Assembly: GCF_014646015.1 (NCBI RefSeq)
Contig: NZ_BMMQ01000003.1
Location: 248,001-312,000 of the forward strand
Direction: 5' to 3'
Origin: Microbacterium nanhaiense
GTDB taxonomy: Bacteria > Actinomycetota > Actinomycetes > Actinomycetales > Microbacteriaceae
Length of the DNA stretch: 64,000 bases
How positions within the stretch are numbered: position 1 is the stretch's first letter; every line of letters starts with the position of its first letter. The translations under genes and the position numbers were made by a program. The notes under the pieces are model-generated. The model had not been told where the DNA came from, did not search any database, and saw nothing but the letters and a program-made list of their open reading frames with translations. Below are positions 1 to 8,817 of the stretch, piece after piece.

Positions 1-587
1 AGACCGGCGACGATCGACGGGATGCCGGTCATCACGTCGACGAAGAACGTGATGCCCTTCGACAGGCGGTTGCCGTTGCCGTACTCGACGAGGTAGATCG
101 ACGTCATGAGACCGATCGGCACGGAGATGATCGCGGCGAGCCCGGTGACGATGAGCGTGCCCCAGATCGCGTGGACGGCGCCGCCGCCCTCGCCGATGAC
201 GTTGCGCATCGACCAGCTGAAGAACGTCGGATCCATGCGCGCGAGGCCGTTGGAGATCACGGTCCACAGGAGCGACACGAGCGGGAGACACGCGATCACG
301 AACGCGGTCGAGATGAGCGCCGTCATGAGGCGGTCGGTCGCGTGGCGACGGCTCTCGGCGATGAGCGAGAGCACGTAGATGAAGACGACATAGAGAACCA
401 TGCCGATGAATAGCGCGCCGGCGACGTTGAGATCGGCGAGCGGCGAGCCGGCGTTCAGCACGGCGAAGATCGCGAAGGAGACCAGCATGGCGCCGACCAG
501 GATCGCCCAGGGTGATCCCTTGGGCAGTCGGCCGGTCGAGATGCGCGACGGCGGTACGACGACAGTCTCGGTGGTGGGGGCAGTCAT
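1..587 (-). CDS. pstA: PstA, phosphate ABC transporter permease (3' part outside window)
   Basis: Inner-membrane permease of the high-affinity phosphate importer PstSCAB; it pairs with PstC to form the channel. The gene reads leftwards off the window edge, so only about 195 N-terminal residues are visible. The start is ATG at 587, one base after the pstC stop, so the genes are translationally close. The visible protein has a short charged N-terminus, at least three hydrophobic segments and the stretch VPIGLMTSIYLVEYG, which begins the permease domain typical of PstA. Gene order pstS-pstC-pstA supports the call; pstB is expected beyond the left edge but is not visible. Confidence 0.93.
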   Translation of the reverse strand, partial: MTAPTTETVVVPPSRISTGRLPKGSPWAILVGAMLVSFAIFAVLNAGSPLADLNVAGALFIGMVLYVVFIYVLSLIAESRRHATDRLMTALISTAFVIACLPLVSLLWTVISNGLARMDPTFFSWSMRNVIGEGGGAVHAIWGTLIVTGLAAIISVPIGLMTSIYLVEYGNGNRLSKGITFFVDVMTGIPSIVAG

Positions 588-588
588 G

Positions 589-1572
589 TCAGTTGGCTCC
601 CGAGAACTCGGCACGGCGGTTCACGATCCAGCGCGCGACCGCGTTGACCGCGAAGGTCACGATGAACAGGATCAGACCGGTAGCGATGAGCGTGTTCACG
701 CCCGTGTCGAACGCCTCCGGGAAGTGCAGGGCGATGTTCGCCGCGATCGACTGCGGGTTTCCCGACTGCAGGAGCTGGAACGCGACGATCGGCGATCCGG
801 AGAGCACCATCGTCACGGCCATCGTCTCGCCGAGGGCGCGGCCGAGGCCGAGCATTGCGCCCGAGACCATGCCGCCGCGAGCGAACGGGAGGACGGCCAT
901 GCGGATCATCTCCCAGCGCGTCGCGCCGAGCGCGAGCGCGGCTTCCTCGTGCAGCTTGGGCGTCTGCAGGAAGACCTCACGGCAGATGGCCGTCATGATC
1001 GGGAGGATCATGACGGACAGGACGAGCGCGGCGGTGAGGATCGTGCGTCCGGTGGCGGACACGGGGCCGCTGAAGAGCAGGTTCAGGACCGGCCAGGTGC
1101 CGATCGTCTCGGTCAGCGTCGCGAAGAACGGCTGGAGGAACCCGGAGAAGAACAGCGCGCCCCAGAGGCCGAAGACGACGGAGGGGACCGCGGCCAGGAG
1201 GTCGATGATGTAGCCGAGAACGGCGGCGATCCGCCGGGGCGCGTAGTGCGAGATGAACAGCGCGATACCGATCGCGATCGGACTCGCGATTGCGAGGGCA
1301 AGCAATGCCGACCAGAGCGTGCCGAAGAGGAACGGCAGCGCGTAGCTCCAGAAATTCTCCCCGCCGAGGATGGGGTTCGCGTCTGGATCTCCCGCGATGG
1401 CGGGAATCGACTGAACGACGAGGAAGACGGCGGTCGCGGCGAGGACGATCAGGATGATGATGCCGGCGCCAAGGGAGCTGCCGGAGAAAGCGAGGTCGCC
1501 GGGGCGCTTCTTCGCTTTGATACTGCCTTCTGGCGGCGCCTGCCGTGCGGGCACCTTCTCGGTCGTGCTCAT
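589..1572 (-). CDS. pstC: PstC, phosphate ABC transporter permease
   Basis: Inner-membrane permease partner of PstA in phosphate uptake, 327 residues. I placed the start at ATG 1572 (MSTTEKVPAR) because the in-frame extension to 1629 is low-complexity and lacks family character. After a charged N-terminus there is one membrane helix, then a periplasmic loop and a permease domain. The binding-protein-dependent transport signature EEAALALGATRWEMIRMAVLPF lies about two thirds along, as expected for the ATPase-contacting loop. It lies 96 bases downstream of pstS, in the same direction, and is separated by one base from pstA. Confidence 0.96.
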   Translation of the reverse strand: MSTTEKVPARQAPPEGSIKAKKRPGDLAFSGSSLGAGIIILIVLAATAVFLVVQSIPAIAGDPDANPILGGENFWSYALPFLFGTLWSALLALAIASPIAIGIALFISHYAPRRIAAVLGYIIDLLAAVPSVVFGLWGALFFSGFLQPFFATLTETIGTWPVLNLLFSGPVSATGRTILTAALVLSVMILPIMTAICREVFLQTPKLHEEAALALGATRWEMIRMAVLPFARGGMVSGAMLGLGRALGETMAVTMVLSGSPIVAFQLLQSGNPQSIAANIALHFPEAFDTGVNTLIATGLILFIVTFAVNAVARWIVNRRAEFSGAN

Positions 1573-1668
1573 GAGCTCCAGGGTTTCGTGAAGTGTGTAG
1601 TCATGCGGGTGCCCCCGGGGCGGACTCAACGGTTCGTGAGGCCGCCCCAGGGGCTCCGAGTCGGGGTC

Positions 1669-2796
1669 TTACTCCGTGACGATCGCGTCGATCGCGGCGT
1701 TGACCTGCTCGCGCAGCGAGTCGGAGATCGGGGCGCTGCCGGCCTCGGCGGCTGAGATCTCCTGGCCCTCGGCGGAGGCGACGAAGGTGAAGTAGTCCTT
1801 CACCAGCTGTGCCTTCGTGGTGTCCTCGTACTCGGTGCAGCTGATGAGGTACGACACAAGCGCGATCGGGTAGGCACCGTCAGACGCGGATGCGGGGTCC
1901 ACCGCGAAGACAAGATCCTGAGCCTCGCGTCCCTCTTCAAGCGGCGAGTTCTCGATGAGCTTCGAAGCAGCCTCGGCCGAGTACGGAACGTACTCGCCGT
2001 CAACGCCCACGGCGACCTGGCCGGCGTCGGCGGGAATCTGCGAGGCGTCGAGGTAACCGATCGTGCCCTCGCTCGAGCCGAGCACCTGTGCGATACCCTG
2101 CGTGCCCTGGGCGCGCTCGGTGCCGTCGATGGGCCACTCGTCGCCGACCTCGTAGGTCCAGACGTCACCGGCGGTTGCCGAGAGGTAGCTCACGAAGGTC
2201 TCGGTCGTGCCGGACGCGTCCGAGCGGTTCACCGGGGTGATGGCCGAGTCAGGCAGCTCAACGCCCTCGTTCTGCGAGGCAATCGCCTCGTCGTTCCACT
2301 GCGTGATCTCGCCGGCGAAGATGCCGGCGATCGTCGCGGCATCCATGTTGAGCGTGTCGACGCCGGGCAGGTTGAACGCGACGGCGACGGGCGAGATGTA
2401 GGTCGGCACCTCGACGATGCTGTCCGAGGCGCAGCCCTTGAAGCCAGCCGAGAGTTCGTCGACGTGGTATGCGCGGTCCGAACCGATGAAGTCCGAGGCG
2501 CCCGCGAGGAAGTTGTCGCGGCCGGCGCCCGAACCGGTCGACTCGTAGTTCACGGTCACGCCCGAGTTCTGGCTCTGGAAGGTGGCGACGAGCGCGGCCT
2601 GGGCGGCAGCCTGCGAGGAGGCGCCGGTCGCGCCGATCGTGCCCGTGGCACCGCCTGCGGCGGGGGCCTCCGACGAGGTGCCCTCCGACGGGGCGGACGT
2701 GGCGGGTGCGGTCTCTTCGTTCGCGGCGCAGCCGGCGAGCGTGAGAGCAGCGACGGCGCCGAGGGCGGCGATTCCAGAGAGGCGGGTGAGCTTCAC
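1669..2796 (-). CDS. pstS: PstS, phosphate-binding lipoprotein
   Basis: Extracytoplasmic phosphate receptor that delivers phosphate to PstCA, 375 residues. The N-terminus is a lipoprotein signal: MKLTRL, a hydrophobic core, then the lipobox LAGC with the lipidated Cys at 23. A low-complexity Ala/Ser/Glu/Pro linker of about 25 residues follows. The ligand-site motifs are recognisable: GATGASSQAAAQ near 55-70, STGSGAGRDNF, and NRSDASGTTETF. Length matches the family. It is the first gene of the pst operon and sits directly downstream of PhoP-box-like repeats, which fits induction by phosphate starvation (inferred). Confidence 0.97.
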   Translation of the reverse strand: MKLTRLSGIAALGAVAALTLAGCAANEETAPATSAPSEGTSSEAPAAGGATGTIGATGASSQAAAQAALVATFQSQNSGVTVNYESTGSGAGRDNFLAGASDFIGSDRAYHVDELSAGFKGCASDSIVEVPTYISPVAVAFNLPGVDTLNMDAATIAGIFAGEITQWNDEAIASQNEGVELPDSAITPVNRSDASGTTETFVSYLSATAGDVWTYEVGDEWPIDGTERAQGTQGIAQVLGSSEGTIGYLDASQIPADAGQVAVGVDGEYVPYSAEAASKLIENSPLEEGREAQDLVFAVDPASASDGAYPIALVSYLISCTEYEDTTKAQLVKDYFTFVASAEGQEISAAEAGSAPISDSLREQVNAAIDAIVTE

Positions 2797-2882
2797 GAGG
2801 GGATCCGTTCCGTTGTGAGAAGGACGTTCTTGGCGCCGGGAGGGACGCCCGGCAGTGACTGACGCTAAGCGCGCTTCCTAAC

Positions 2883-2928
2883 GGAACTCCAGACGGAAGG
2901 TAAACGGAGGATTAACGAGAATGTGAAC
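2883..2928 (-). promoter_or_regulatory. Putative PhoP (Pho) box upstream of pstS
   Basis: Read on the minus strand from 2928 downwards, four units begin with GT: GTTCACATTCTC, GTTAATCCTCC, GTTTACCTTCC, GTCTGGAGTTCC, followed by GTTAGG. The period is 11-12 bp. Tandem 11-bp direct repeats of the GTTCACC type are the known binding pattern of actinobacterial PhoP. The first unit fits best and the fourth poorly. The site is about 85-130 bases upstream of the pstS start and is AT-richer than its surroundings. Confidence 0.7.
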
Positions 2929-2932
2929 TTAC

Positions 2933-3802
2933 TTAGAGGGAGTAGTCCGCGACGACGGGGGCGTGGTCGCTCCAGCGGGCGTCATACGACGGGTACCGGT
3001 CGACGCGGTAGCTGTCGACGAGCGCGGCGAGGGCGGGCGTCGCGAGGTGGTAGTCGATCCGCCAGCCCGTGTCCTTGTCGAAGGCCTGACCGCGGTTCGA
3101 CCACCAGCTGAAGGGTCCCTCGACCTCGCCCGCGAAGGCGCGCCCGACGTCGACGAATCCGAGACCGGTGCGGCCCGCGGCGAAGGGACGCGTGTCGCTC
3201 AACTCGCCGACCTTGCCGCGCGCGGTGCTCACCTGGCCCTCGACGGGCTCGCCGGCGGCCGTGAGGAACTGATCGAAGTATGCGCGTTCGCGGGCGAGGA
3301 AGCCGGCGCGCGAGACGTTGCCCTTCCAGTTCTTGATATCGAACTCGCGGTGACCGACATTGAGGTCGCCCGTGACTACCGCGAACTCGCCGAGCTGGGG
3401 GAGGCGCTCGACCATTGCGTCGAGGAACACCCACTTCGCCTCCTGCTTCGGGGTGTCCACCTCGCCCGAGTGAACGTAGGCGCTCACGACGGTCACGACG
3501 CGGTCGCCGAACTGGAAGTCGGCCTCGAGCCAGCGTCCCTGGGCGTCGACGCCCTCGCCGAGCCCGGTCCGGTGCGCGATCGACGGCTCGCGGGATGCGA
3601 TTGCCACGCCCGCGCGGCCCTTCTGCGGGGCCTCCTCGGCGAGGATGTGCCAGCCCGGGAGCACCGTCTCGAGGTGCGCCCGCTCGCCGCGCACCTCCTG
3701 AATGGTGAGGATGTCGACCCCGCTGGTCTCGATCCATCCGGCCATGCCCTTGCGTGCGGCGGCGCGGATCCCATTGACGTTGACGGAGGCGATGCGAGTC
3801 AT
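2933..3802 (-). CDS. xth: Exodeoxyribonuclease III (AP endonuclease family)
   Basis: DNA repair nuclease of the exonuclease/endonuclease/phosphatase fold that cleaves at abasic sites, 289 residues. The start is ATG 3802 (MTRIASVNVNGIRAA), because the family always begins with this first beta-strand; the in-frame extension to 3979 runs through a terminator and is spurious. Motifs seen in order: NVNGIRAA near 8, LTIQEVRGE (metal-binding Glu) near 35, the YVHSG region, VTGDLNVGHREFDIKNWKGN in the middle, WWSNRG, WRIDYHL, and a C-terminal SDHAPVVADY with the catalytic Asp-His pair. It ends only a few bases from the Pho box and is transcribed towards pstS. Confidence 0.95.
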   Translation of the reverse strand: MTRIASVNVNGIRAAARKGMAGWIETSGVDILTIQEVRGERAHLETVLPGWHILAEEAPQKGRAGVAIASREPSIAHRTGLGEGVDAQGRWLEADFQFGDRVVTVVSAYVHSGEVDTPKQEAKWVFLDAMVERLPQLGEFAVVTGDLNVGHREFDIKNWKGNVSRAGFLARERAYFDQFLTAAGEPVEGQVSTARGKVGELSDTRPFAAGRTGLGFVDVGRAFAGEVEGPFSWWSNRGQAFDKDTGWRIDYHLATPALAALVDSYRVDRYPSYDARWSDHAPVVADYSL

Positions 3803-3817
3803 GTGCTCCAGCCTAAC

Positions 3818-3859
3818 GACGAAACGGGGCCCGACCGGATGGTCGGGCCCCGTTTCGTC
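3818..3859 (-). terminator. Terminator-like hairpin after sdhB
   Basis: A perfect 19-bp inverted repeat (arms 3818-3836 and 3841-3859, outer sequence GACGAAACGGGG) with a GGAT loop. It sits between the end of sdhB and the start of the exonuclease gene, both on the minus strand, so it most likely ends the sdh transcript. There is no clear U-tract, as is common in actinobacteria. Confidence 0.8.
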
Positions 3860-3870
3860 AGCGGATCCGC

Positions 3871-4629
3871 TCAGCGGCCGCCCTTCAGGACGGCCTGCTT
3901 CACCTCGGCGATCGCCTTGGTGATCTCGATGCCGCGGGGGCATGCCTCGGTGCAGTTGAAGGTGGTGCGGCAGCGCCACACGCCTTCCTTGTCGTTGAGG
4001 ATGTCGAGGCGCACCTGCGACTCGTCGTCACGCGAGTCGAAGATGAAGCGGTGCGCGTTGACGATGGCGGCCGGACCGAAGTACTGGCCGTCGGTCCAGA
4101 ACACGGGGCACGACGAGGTGCACGCGGCGCAGAGGATGCACTTCGTGGTGTCGTCGAAACGCTCGCGATCCGCGACCGACTGGATGCGCTCCTTGCCCTT
4201 CTCGGGCGTCGAACGCGACTGCAGGAACGGCTGCACCTCGCGGAACGACGCGAAGAACGGCTCCATGTCGACGATGAGGTCCTTCTCGAGGGGAAGGCCC
4301 TTGATCGCCTCGACGTAGACGGGCTTCGAGATGTCGAGGTCCTTGATCAGCGTCTTGCATGCGAGGCGGTTGCGTCCGTTGATCCGCATTGCGTCGGATC
4401 CGCAGATGCCGTGCGCGCAGGAGCGGCGGAAGGCGAGCGAGCCGTCCACGTCCCACTTGATGCGGTGCAGCGCGTCGAGCACGCGGTCGGTCGGGTACAT
4501 CTCGACGTCGTAGTCGACCCAGCGGGGTTCGCTGTCCTTCTCCGGGTCGAAGCGACGCACCATGAAGGTGACGAGGTACGACTGGATTGCCTGCTCCTCG
4601 GCAGGTGCTTCTGCCACAGCTGCGGACAT
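3871..4629 (-). CDS. sdhB: Succinate dehydrogenase iron-sulfur subunit
   Basis: Carries electrons from the flavin of SdhA to the quinone site in complex II, 252 residues. The start is ATG 4629, sharing one base with the sdhA stop (TGATG). Three cluster motifs are visible: the plant-ferredoxin-type [2Fe-2S] site RRSCAHGICGSDAM with a later Cys in RLACKTLI (first third), then CILCAACTSSCP and CRTTFNCTEACPRGI for the [4Fe-4S] and [3Fe-4S] clusters. The N-terminus is rich in Ala and Glu. Length and order C-D-A-B are normal for actinobacteria. Confidence 0.97.
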   Translation of the reverse strand: MSAAVAEAPAEEQAIQSYLVTFMVRRFDPEKDSEPRWVDYDVEMYPTDRVLDALHRIKWDVDGSLAFRRSCAHGICGSDAMRINGRNRLACKTLIKDLDISKPVYVEAIKGLPLEKDLIVDMEPFFASFREVQPFLQSRSTPEKGKERIQSVADRERFDDTTKCILCAACTSSCPVFWTDGQYFGPAAIVNAHRFIFDSRDDESQVRLDILNDKEGVWRCRTTFNCTEACPRGIEITKAIAEVKQAVLKGGR

Positions 4630-6455
4630 CAGTACTTCCTCTCCTTCGGCGGGTAGCGGAGCTCGCCTTCGTCGTTCTTGACGAACACGACGGGCTTCCA
4701 ATCCAGGGTGATGTGGTCCTCGGGGTTCGGCGAGTGCGGGTCGCCCGTGAGGTACGCCATCGTGTGCTTCATGTAGTTGGCGTCATCGCGGTCGGGGTAG
4801 TCCTCGCGCATGTGGCCGCCGCGGCTCTCCTTGCGGTTGCGCGCGGCGTAGGCGACGATCTCGGCGAGGTCGAGCAGGAAGCCCAGCTCGATGGCCTCGA
4901 GCAGGTCGGTGTTGAACCGCTTGCCCTTGTCGTCGATCGAGACGTTCATGTAGCGCTGGCGCAGCTCGTGGATCGTTCCCATAACGTTCGTCAGGGTCTC
5001 CTCGGTGCGGAACACCTGCGCGTTCTTGTCCATCTCCTCCTGCAGCGTGCGGCGGATGTCCGCGATGCGCTCGGTGCCGTTGGAGTTGCGCAGGCGCTCG
5101 ACCATGTCGCGCACCTCCTTCGCGGGATCCGCGGGGAGCGGCACGAAGTCGGCCGTCTTCGCGTACGCCACGGCGTTGCGGCCGGAGCGCTTGCCGAACA
5201 CGTTGATGTCGAGCAGCGAGTTCGTGCCCAGGCGGTTGGATCCGTGGACGGAGACGCAGGCGCACTCGCCCGCCGCGTACAGTCCGGGGACGATCTCGTC
5301 GTTGTTCGCGAGGACCTCGCCCTCGTTGTTCGTCGGGATGCCACCCATCGCGTAGTGGGCCGTCGGCATCACGGGAACCGGCTCGACGACCGGGTCGACG
5401 CCCAGGTAGGTGCGGGCGAACTCGGTGATGTCGGGGAGCTTGGTTTCGAGAACCTCGGCGCCCAGGTGGGTGCAGTCGAGGTAGACGTAGTCCTTGTTCG
5501 GGCCGGCGCCGCGGCCCTCGAGGACCTCCTTGACCATGGAGCGGGCGACGATGTCGCGCGGGGCCAGGTCCTTGATCGTCGGCGCGTAACGCTCCATGAA
5601 GCGCTCACCCGACGCGTTGCGCAGGATCGCGCCCTCACCACGGGCGCCCTCGGTGAGGAGGATGCCGAGGCCGGCGAGGCCCGTCGGGTGGAACTGGAAG
5701 AACTCGATGTCCTCGAGGGGGAGGCCCTTGCGCCACACGATGCCGACGCCGTCGCCCGTGAGGGTGTGCGCGTTGGAGGTGGTCTTGAACATCTTGCCGA
5801 AGCCGCCCGAGGCGAACACGACCGACTTCGCCTGGAAGACGTGCAGGTCGCCCGTGGCGAGCTCGAGCGCCACGATGCCGGCGACGCGGGTCTTGCCGTT
5901 CTCGTCCTTCGTCGTGACGAGGTCGAGGGCGTAGAACTCGTTGAAGAAGTTGATGCCCAGCTTGACGCAGTTCTGGTACAGCGTCTGGAGGATCATGTGA
6001 CCCGTGCGGTCGGCGGCGTAACACGCGCGGCGCACCGGCGCCTTGCCGTGCTCGCGGGTGTGACCGCCGAAGCGGCGCTGGTCGATCTTGCCGTCGGGCG
6101 TGCGGTTGAAGGGCAGGCCCATGTTCTCGAGGTCGATGACCGCGTCGATGGCCTCCTTCGCGAGGATCTCGGCCGCATCCTGGTCGACGAGGTAGTCGCC
6201 GCCCTTGATGGTGTCGAAGGTGTGCCACTCCCACGAGTCTTCCTCGACGTTGGCGAGGGCCGCGGCCATCCCGCCCTGTGCGGCACCGGTGTGCGAACGA
6301 GTCGGGTAGAGCTTGGTGACGACCGCCGTCTTTGCGTGGGGGCCGGCCTCGATGGCCGCGCGCATGCCTGCGCCGCCCGCGCCGACGATGACGACGTCGT
6401 GCTGGTGATAGTAGACGCCGTCTTTGAACTCTGCGTCGGGGTACTTATTCGTCAT
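4629..6455 (-). CDS. sdhA: Succinate dehydrogenase flavoprotein subunit
   Basis: Oxidises succinate to fumarate using covalently bound FAD at the cytoplasmic face of the membrane, 608 residues. The Rossmann motif [14 protein letters not shown] is at about 22-35. [14 protein letters not shown] near 55 contains the His expected to carry FAD. The active-site region has [15 protein letters not shown] and the substrate-site [22 protein letters not shown] and [21 protein letters not shown] are in their usual places. It follows sdhD by 22 bases and overlaps sdhB by one base. Confidence 0.98.
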   Translation of the reverse strand: MTNKYPDAEFKDGVYYHQHDVVIVGAGGAGMRAAIEAGPHAKTAVVTKLYPTRSHTGAAQGGMAAALANVEEDSWEWHTFDTIKGGDYLVDQDAAEILAKEAIDAVIDLENMGLPFNRTPDGKIDQRRFGGHTREHGKAPVRRACYAADRTGHMILQTLYQNCVKLGINFFNEFYALDLVTTKDENGKTRVAGIVALELATGDLHVFQAKSVVFASGGFGKMFKTTSNAHTLTGDGVGIVWRKGLPLEDIEFFQFHPTGLAGLGILLTEGARGEGAILRNASGERFMERYAPTIKDLAPRDIVARSMVKEVLEGRGAGPNKDYVYLDCTHLGAEVLETKLPDITEFARTYLGVDPVVEPVPVMPTAHYAMGGIPTNNEGEVLANNDEIVPGLYAAGECACVSVHGSNRLGTNSLLDINVFGKRSGRNAVAYAKTADFVPLPADPAKEVRDMVERLRNSNGTERIADIRRTLQEEMDKNAQVFRTEETLTNVMGTIHELRQRYMNVSIDDKGKRFNTDLLEAIELGFLLDLAEIVAYAARNRKESRGGHMREDYPDRDDANYMKHTMAYLTGDPHSPNPEDHITLDWKPVVFVKNDEGELRYPPKERKY

Positions 6456-6478
6456 AAGAATGTGGTTCCGTTCGAGGT

Positions 6479-6922
6479 TCAGAGCTCAGAGCAGAATGAC
6501 GCGAGCAGGGCGGGGTCGGAGCCGGCCGGGCACGGGTCGAAGGTGAACACGACGAGCGTGCCGAGGAGGATCATGAGCGCTGCGACGATTCCGATGATCC
6601 ACACGAGGGTCGCGCGGACCTTGGTGTTGAGCACGTAGTCGTTGACGACGGTGCGCATGCCGTTGGCACCGTGGATGAACGCCAGCCACAGCATCAGCAC
6701 GTCCCACCACTGCCAGAACGGATCCGACAGCTTGCCGCCGACGAAGCCGAAGCTGATGGCCGAGATGCCCTCGCCGACCATGAGGTTGACGAAGAGGTGG
6801 CCGAAGATCAGCACGATCAGCAGCACGCCGGAGAGACGCATGTAGAGCCAGCCCCACTTTTCGAGGTTCGACCCCTTACGGCGCTGCGGAGTGCGCGGTG
6901 CGTCGAGTGCGGACGCGTTCAT
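6479..6922 (-). CDS. sdhD: Succinate dehydrogenase membrane anchor subunit D
   Basis: Small membrane anchor of complex II, 147 residues, with three predicted membrane helices. I chose ATG 6922 ([12 protein letters not shown]), which overlaps the sdhC stop by one base (TGATG); longer in-frame extensions run antisense through sdhC. Visible motifs are [20 protein letters not shown] and [15 protein letters not shown], where the His residues are candidate haem and quinone ligands. The C-terminus has two cysteines (FDPCPAGSD and SFCSEL) outside the last helix. The family is weakly conserved, so the assignment leans on operon position as well. Confidence 0.92.
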   Translation of the reverse strand: MNASALDAPRTPQRRKGSNLEKWGWLYMRLSGVLLIVLIFGHLFVNLMVGEGISAISFGFVGGKLSDPFWQWWDVLMLWLAFIHGANGMRTVVNDYVLNTKVRATLVWIIGIVAALMILLGTLVVFTFDPCPAGSDPALLASFCSEL

Positions 6923-7356
6923 CAGTGACCACCACCCATGTGCGAGAGAACGTTCGGGATGTGGCGCGCGGCGAAGCCCGCGATCGTCACGATCCAGACG
7001 ACGATGACGCACCAGAACATCTGGCGCTGGTACTTCGCGCCCTTCGACCAGAAGTCGATGAGGATGATGCGCAGGCCGTTGAACGCGTGGTACGCGATAC
7101 CGGCGACCAGGGCGACCTCGCCGAAGCCCATGATGGGCGTCTGGTACTGACCGATGACGGCGTTGTACGCCTCGGGCGAGACCCGGATCAGCGCCGTGTC
7201 GAGCACGTGAACCAGGAGGAAGAAGAAGATGGCGATTCCGGTGATCCGGTGCAGGACCCACGACCACATGCCCTCGCGGCCGCGATACAGGGTGCCGCGC
7301 GGAACCTTCGAGGTGGTCTGGGACACGTCCGGTGTCTGACGCGCAGGTGCGGACAC
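6922..7356 (-). CDS. sdhC: Succinate dehydrogenase cytochrome b556 subunit C
   Basis: Haem-containing membrane anchor of complex II, 144 residues, and first gene of sdhCDAB. I chose GTG 7356 (reads VSAPARQTPDVS) because AGAGAGGAC lies a few bases upstream as a ribosome-binding site; extension to 7638 runs into the neighbouring divergent gene. The family signature RGTLYRGREGMWSWVLHRITG is near 24-44, and HRITG with the following FFFLLVHVLDT supplies the haem-ligand region. Two more hydrophobic segments follow, with YHAFNGLRIILIDF between them. An iron-box-like palindrome lies about 110 bases upstream. Confidence 0.93.
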   Translation of the reverse strand: MSAPARQTPDVSQTTSKVPRGTLYRGREGMWSWVLHRITGIAIFFFLLVHVLDTALIRVSPEAYNAVIGQYQTPIMGFGEVALVAGIAYHAFNGLRIILIDFWSKGAKYQRQMFWCVIVVWIVTIAGFAARHIPNVLSHMGGGH

Positions 7357-7460
7357 GATTGTCCTCTCTGAGATGATGGTGGCTCTGCCCGACGGCACGC
7401 CAAGCTCGGCGCGCGACTGGGCCATGCTTTTTAGGGTACTCCCCGCGTTCGGAACCTTCG

Positions 7461-7479
7461 ATGTAGGCTCGCCTAAGTT
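7461..7479 (-). promoter_or_regulatory. Possible DtxR/IdeR-like iron box upstream of sdhC
   Basis: The palindrome TAGGCTCGCCTA (7464-7475) lies inside TTAGGCGAGCCTACA read on the minus strand. The first 13 positions match the DtxR consensus TTAGGTTAGGCTA at most places, but the right-hand third does not. It sits in the sdhC upstream region and close to the divergent manC. Iron control of the iron-rich complex II would make sense, but this is inference from one partial match. Confidence 0.35.
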
Positions 7480-7536
7480 GGGCTCGCACCGCGAGGCGCC
7501 CGTAGGACGACAGCTTCGTCGGCTACCGTGGGGGCC

Positions 7537-8649
7537 ATGTCTGACCCGATCGACGACTTCTACGCTGTCATCCCAGCCGGGGGGATTGGATCCCGCCTCT
7601 GGCCGCTCTCGCGCGCCGAGTCGCCCAAGTTCCTGCACGACCTCACGGGTGCGGGGGCGTCGCTACTGCGGATGACCTGGGATCGCCTGCTGCCCCTGAC
7701 GGGCGCCGAGCGGATCACGGTCGTCACGGGGCGCGCGCACGGTCCGAAGGTCGAGGAGGATCTGCCCGACGTCAACCTCGACAACGTCTTCATGGAGCAG
7801 GATCCCCGCGATTCGTCGGCGGCCATCGGCCTGGCGGCGGCGATCCTCGAGCGGCGGCATCCCGGCGTCGTCATCGGATCCTTCGCCGCGGACCACGTGA
7901 TCAAGCGCCAGCGGGTGTTCGAGTTCACGGTGCGCCAGGCGATCGCGGCCGCCCGCGAGGGATACATCGCGACGATCGGCATCCAGCCGTCGGAACCCGC
8001 GGTTGGCTTCGGATACATCAAGACGGGCGACGAGCTCGTCATCGATGACGCGCCGATGGCGGCGCTCGTCGAGCGCTTCGTCGAGAAGCCCGACCTCGCG
8101 ACCGCGCGTGAATACTTCGCCGACCGCTCCTACCTGTGGAACGCGGGGATGTTCATCTCGCGAGCTGACGTGCTCCTCGACGAGCTGAGGGCGAACGAGC
8201 CCGAGCTGCACGCGGGCCTGATGGAGATCGCGGACGCGTGGGACACGCCGTCGCGCGACGAGGTCGTCGACCGCGTCTGGCCGACGCTGAAGAAGATCGC
8301 CATCGACTACGCCGTCGCGGAGCCCGCGGCCGAGAAGGGCCGACTGGCCGTGATCCCCGGCCAGTTCGACTGGGACGACGTCGGCGACTTCGCGAGCCTC
8401 TGGACGCTCGTCGGCGATGGGCGGCGCGAGGGCGTGACGACGCTGGGCAGCAACCAGGACGTCCTGGGGGACAACGCGACGGCTCTGGTCGTGTCGGAGA
8501 CGGATCGCGTCATCGCCATGATCGGCGTCGATAACATCATCGTGGTCGACACGCCGGACGCGCTTCTGGTGACGACGAGCGAGCACGCGCAGCGCGTGAA
8601 GCAGACGGTGAGCTCCCTGCAGAACAACGGTCGAGACAGCGTTCTCTGA
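7537..8649 (+). CDS. manC: Mannose-1-phosphate guanylyltransferase
   Basis: Makes GDP-mannose from mannose-1-phosphate and GTP, feeding mannosylated glycans; 370 residues. ATG 7537 (MSDPIDDFYAVIPAGG) is preferred over an upstream GTG at 7528. The nucleotidyl-transferase signature PAGGIGSRLWPLSR is at about 11-24, followed by the activating Lys region SPKFLHDL. GSFAADHVI is near 110, and ERFVEKPD and LWNAGMFI lie mid-protein. The C-terminal isomerase domain of bifunctional ManC/AlgA enzymes is absent, so this is the monofunctional form. It is transcribed divergently from sdh and stands alone, with no mannose isomerase beside it. Confidence 0.93.
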   Translation: MSDPIDDFYAVIPAGGIGSRLWPLSRAESPKFLHDLTGAGASLLRMTWDRLLPLTGAERITVVTGRAHGPKVEEDLPDVNLDNVFMEQDPRDSSAAIGLAAAILERRHPGVVIGSFAADHVIKRQRVFEFTVRQAIAAAREGYIATIGIQPSEPAVGFGYIKTGDELVIDDAPMAALVERFVEKPDLATAREYFADRSYLWNAGMFISRADVLLDELRANEPELHAGLMEIADAWDTPSRDEVVDRVWPTLKKIAIDYAVAEPAAEKGRLAVIPGQFDWDDVGDFASLWTLVGDGRREGVTTLGSNQDVLGDNATALVVSETDRVIAMIGVDNIIVVDTPDALLVTTSEHAQRVKQTVSSLQNNGRDSVL

Positions 8650-8665
8650 TCCCTCCGGGGATTTC

Positions 8666-8747
8666 GTGCTCTCGCGAATATAACTATCGCGTCTCGGCGC
8701 CCGTACGCCTCTCGAAACGCTCAGTTTTGCCGCGATAGCGTGAGCAC
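8666..8747. repeat. Intergenic imperfect palindrome, two direct and one inverted motif copy (element A)
   Basis: Between manC and the BMP lipoprotein gene. The outer arms GTGCTCTCGC (8666) and CTATCGCG (8684-8691) together pair with CGCGATAGCGTGAGCAC (8731-8747), leaving GAATATAA as a bulge. The short motif occurs as CTCTCGCG (8669-8676), CTATCGCG (8684-8691) and inverted CGCGATAG (8731-8738). Minus-strand bases 8730-8711 match plus-strand 36821-36840 (element E) at 16 of 20 positions, so the two are probably related. It lies just upstream of the nucleoside operon and could also act as an operator or a terminator for manC. Confidence 0.6.
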
Positions 8748-8817
8748 ATCGCTTCGGACGGCACTGCCCACAACTCGGGCGCGCGGCGAGGCGTGAGATC
8801 CCTGGAGGACATCAGTC

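Noticed and set aside
4587..6638. Open frame of 683 codons on the plus strand opposite sdhA
   Set aside because: Antisense shadow; sdhA is certain.
7528..7536. GTG start of ManC three codons upstream
   Set aside because: The ATG at 7537 is the more usual start and the difference has no consequence for the domain.
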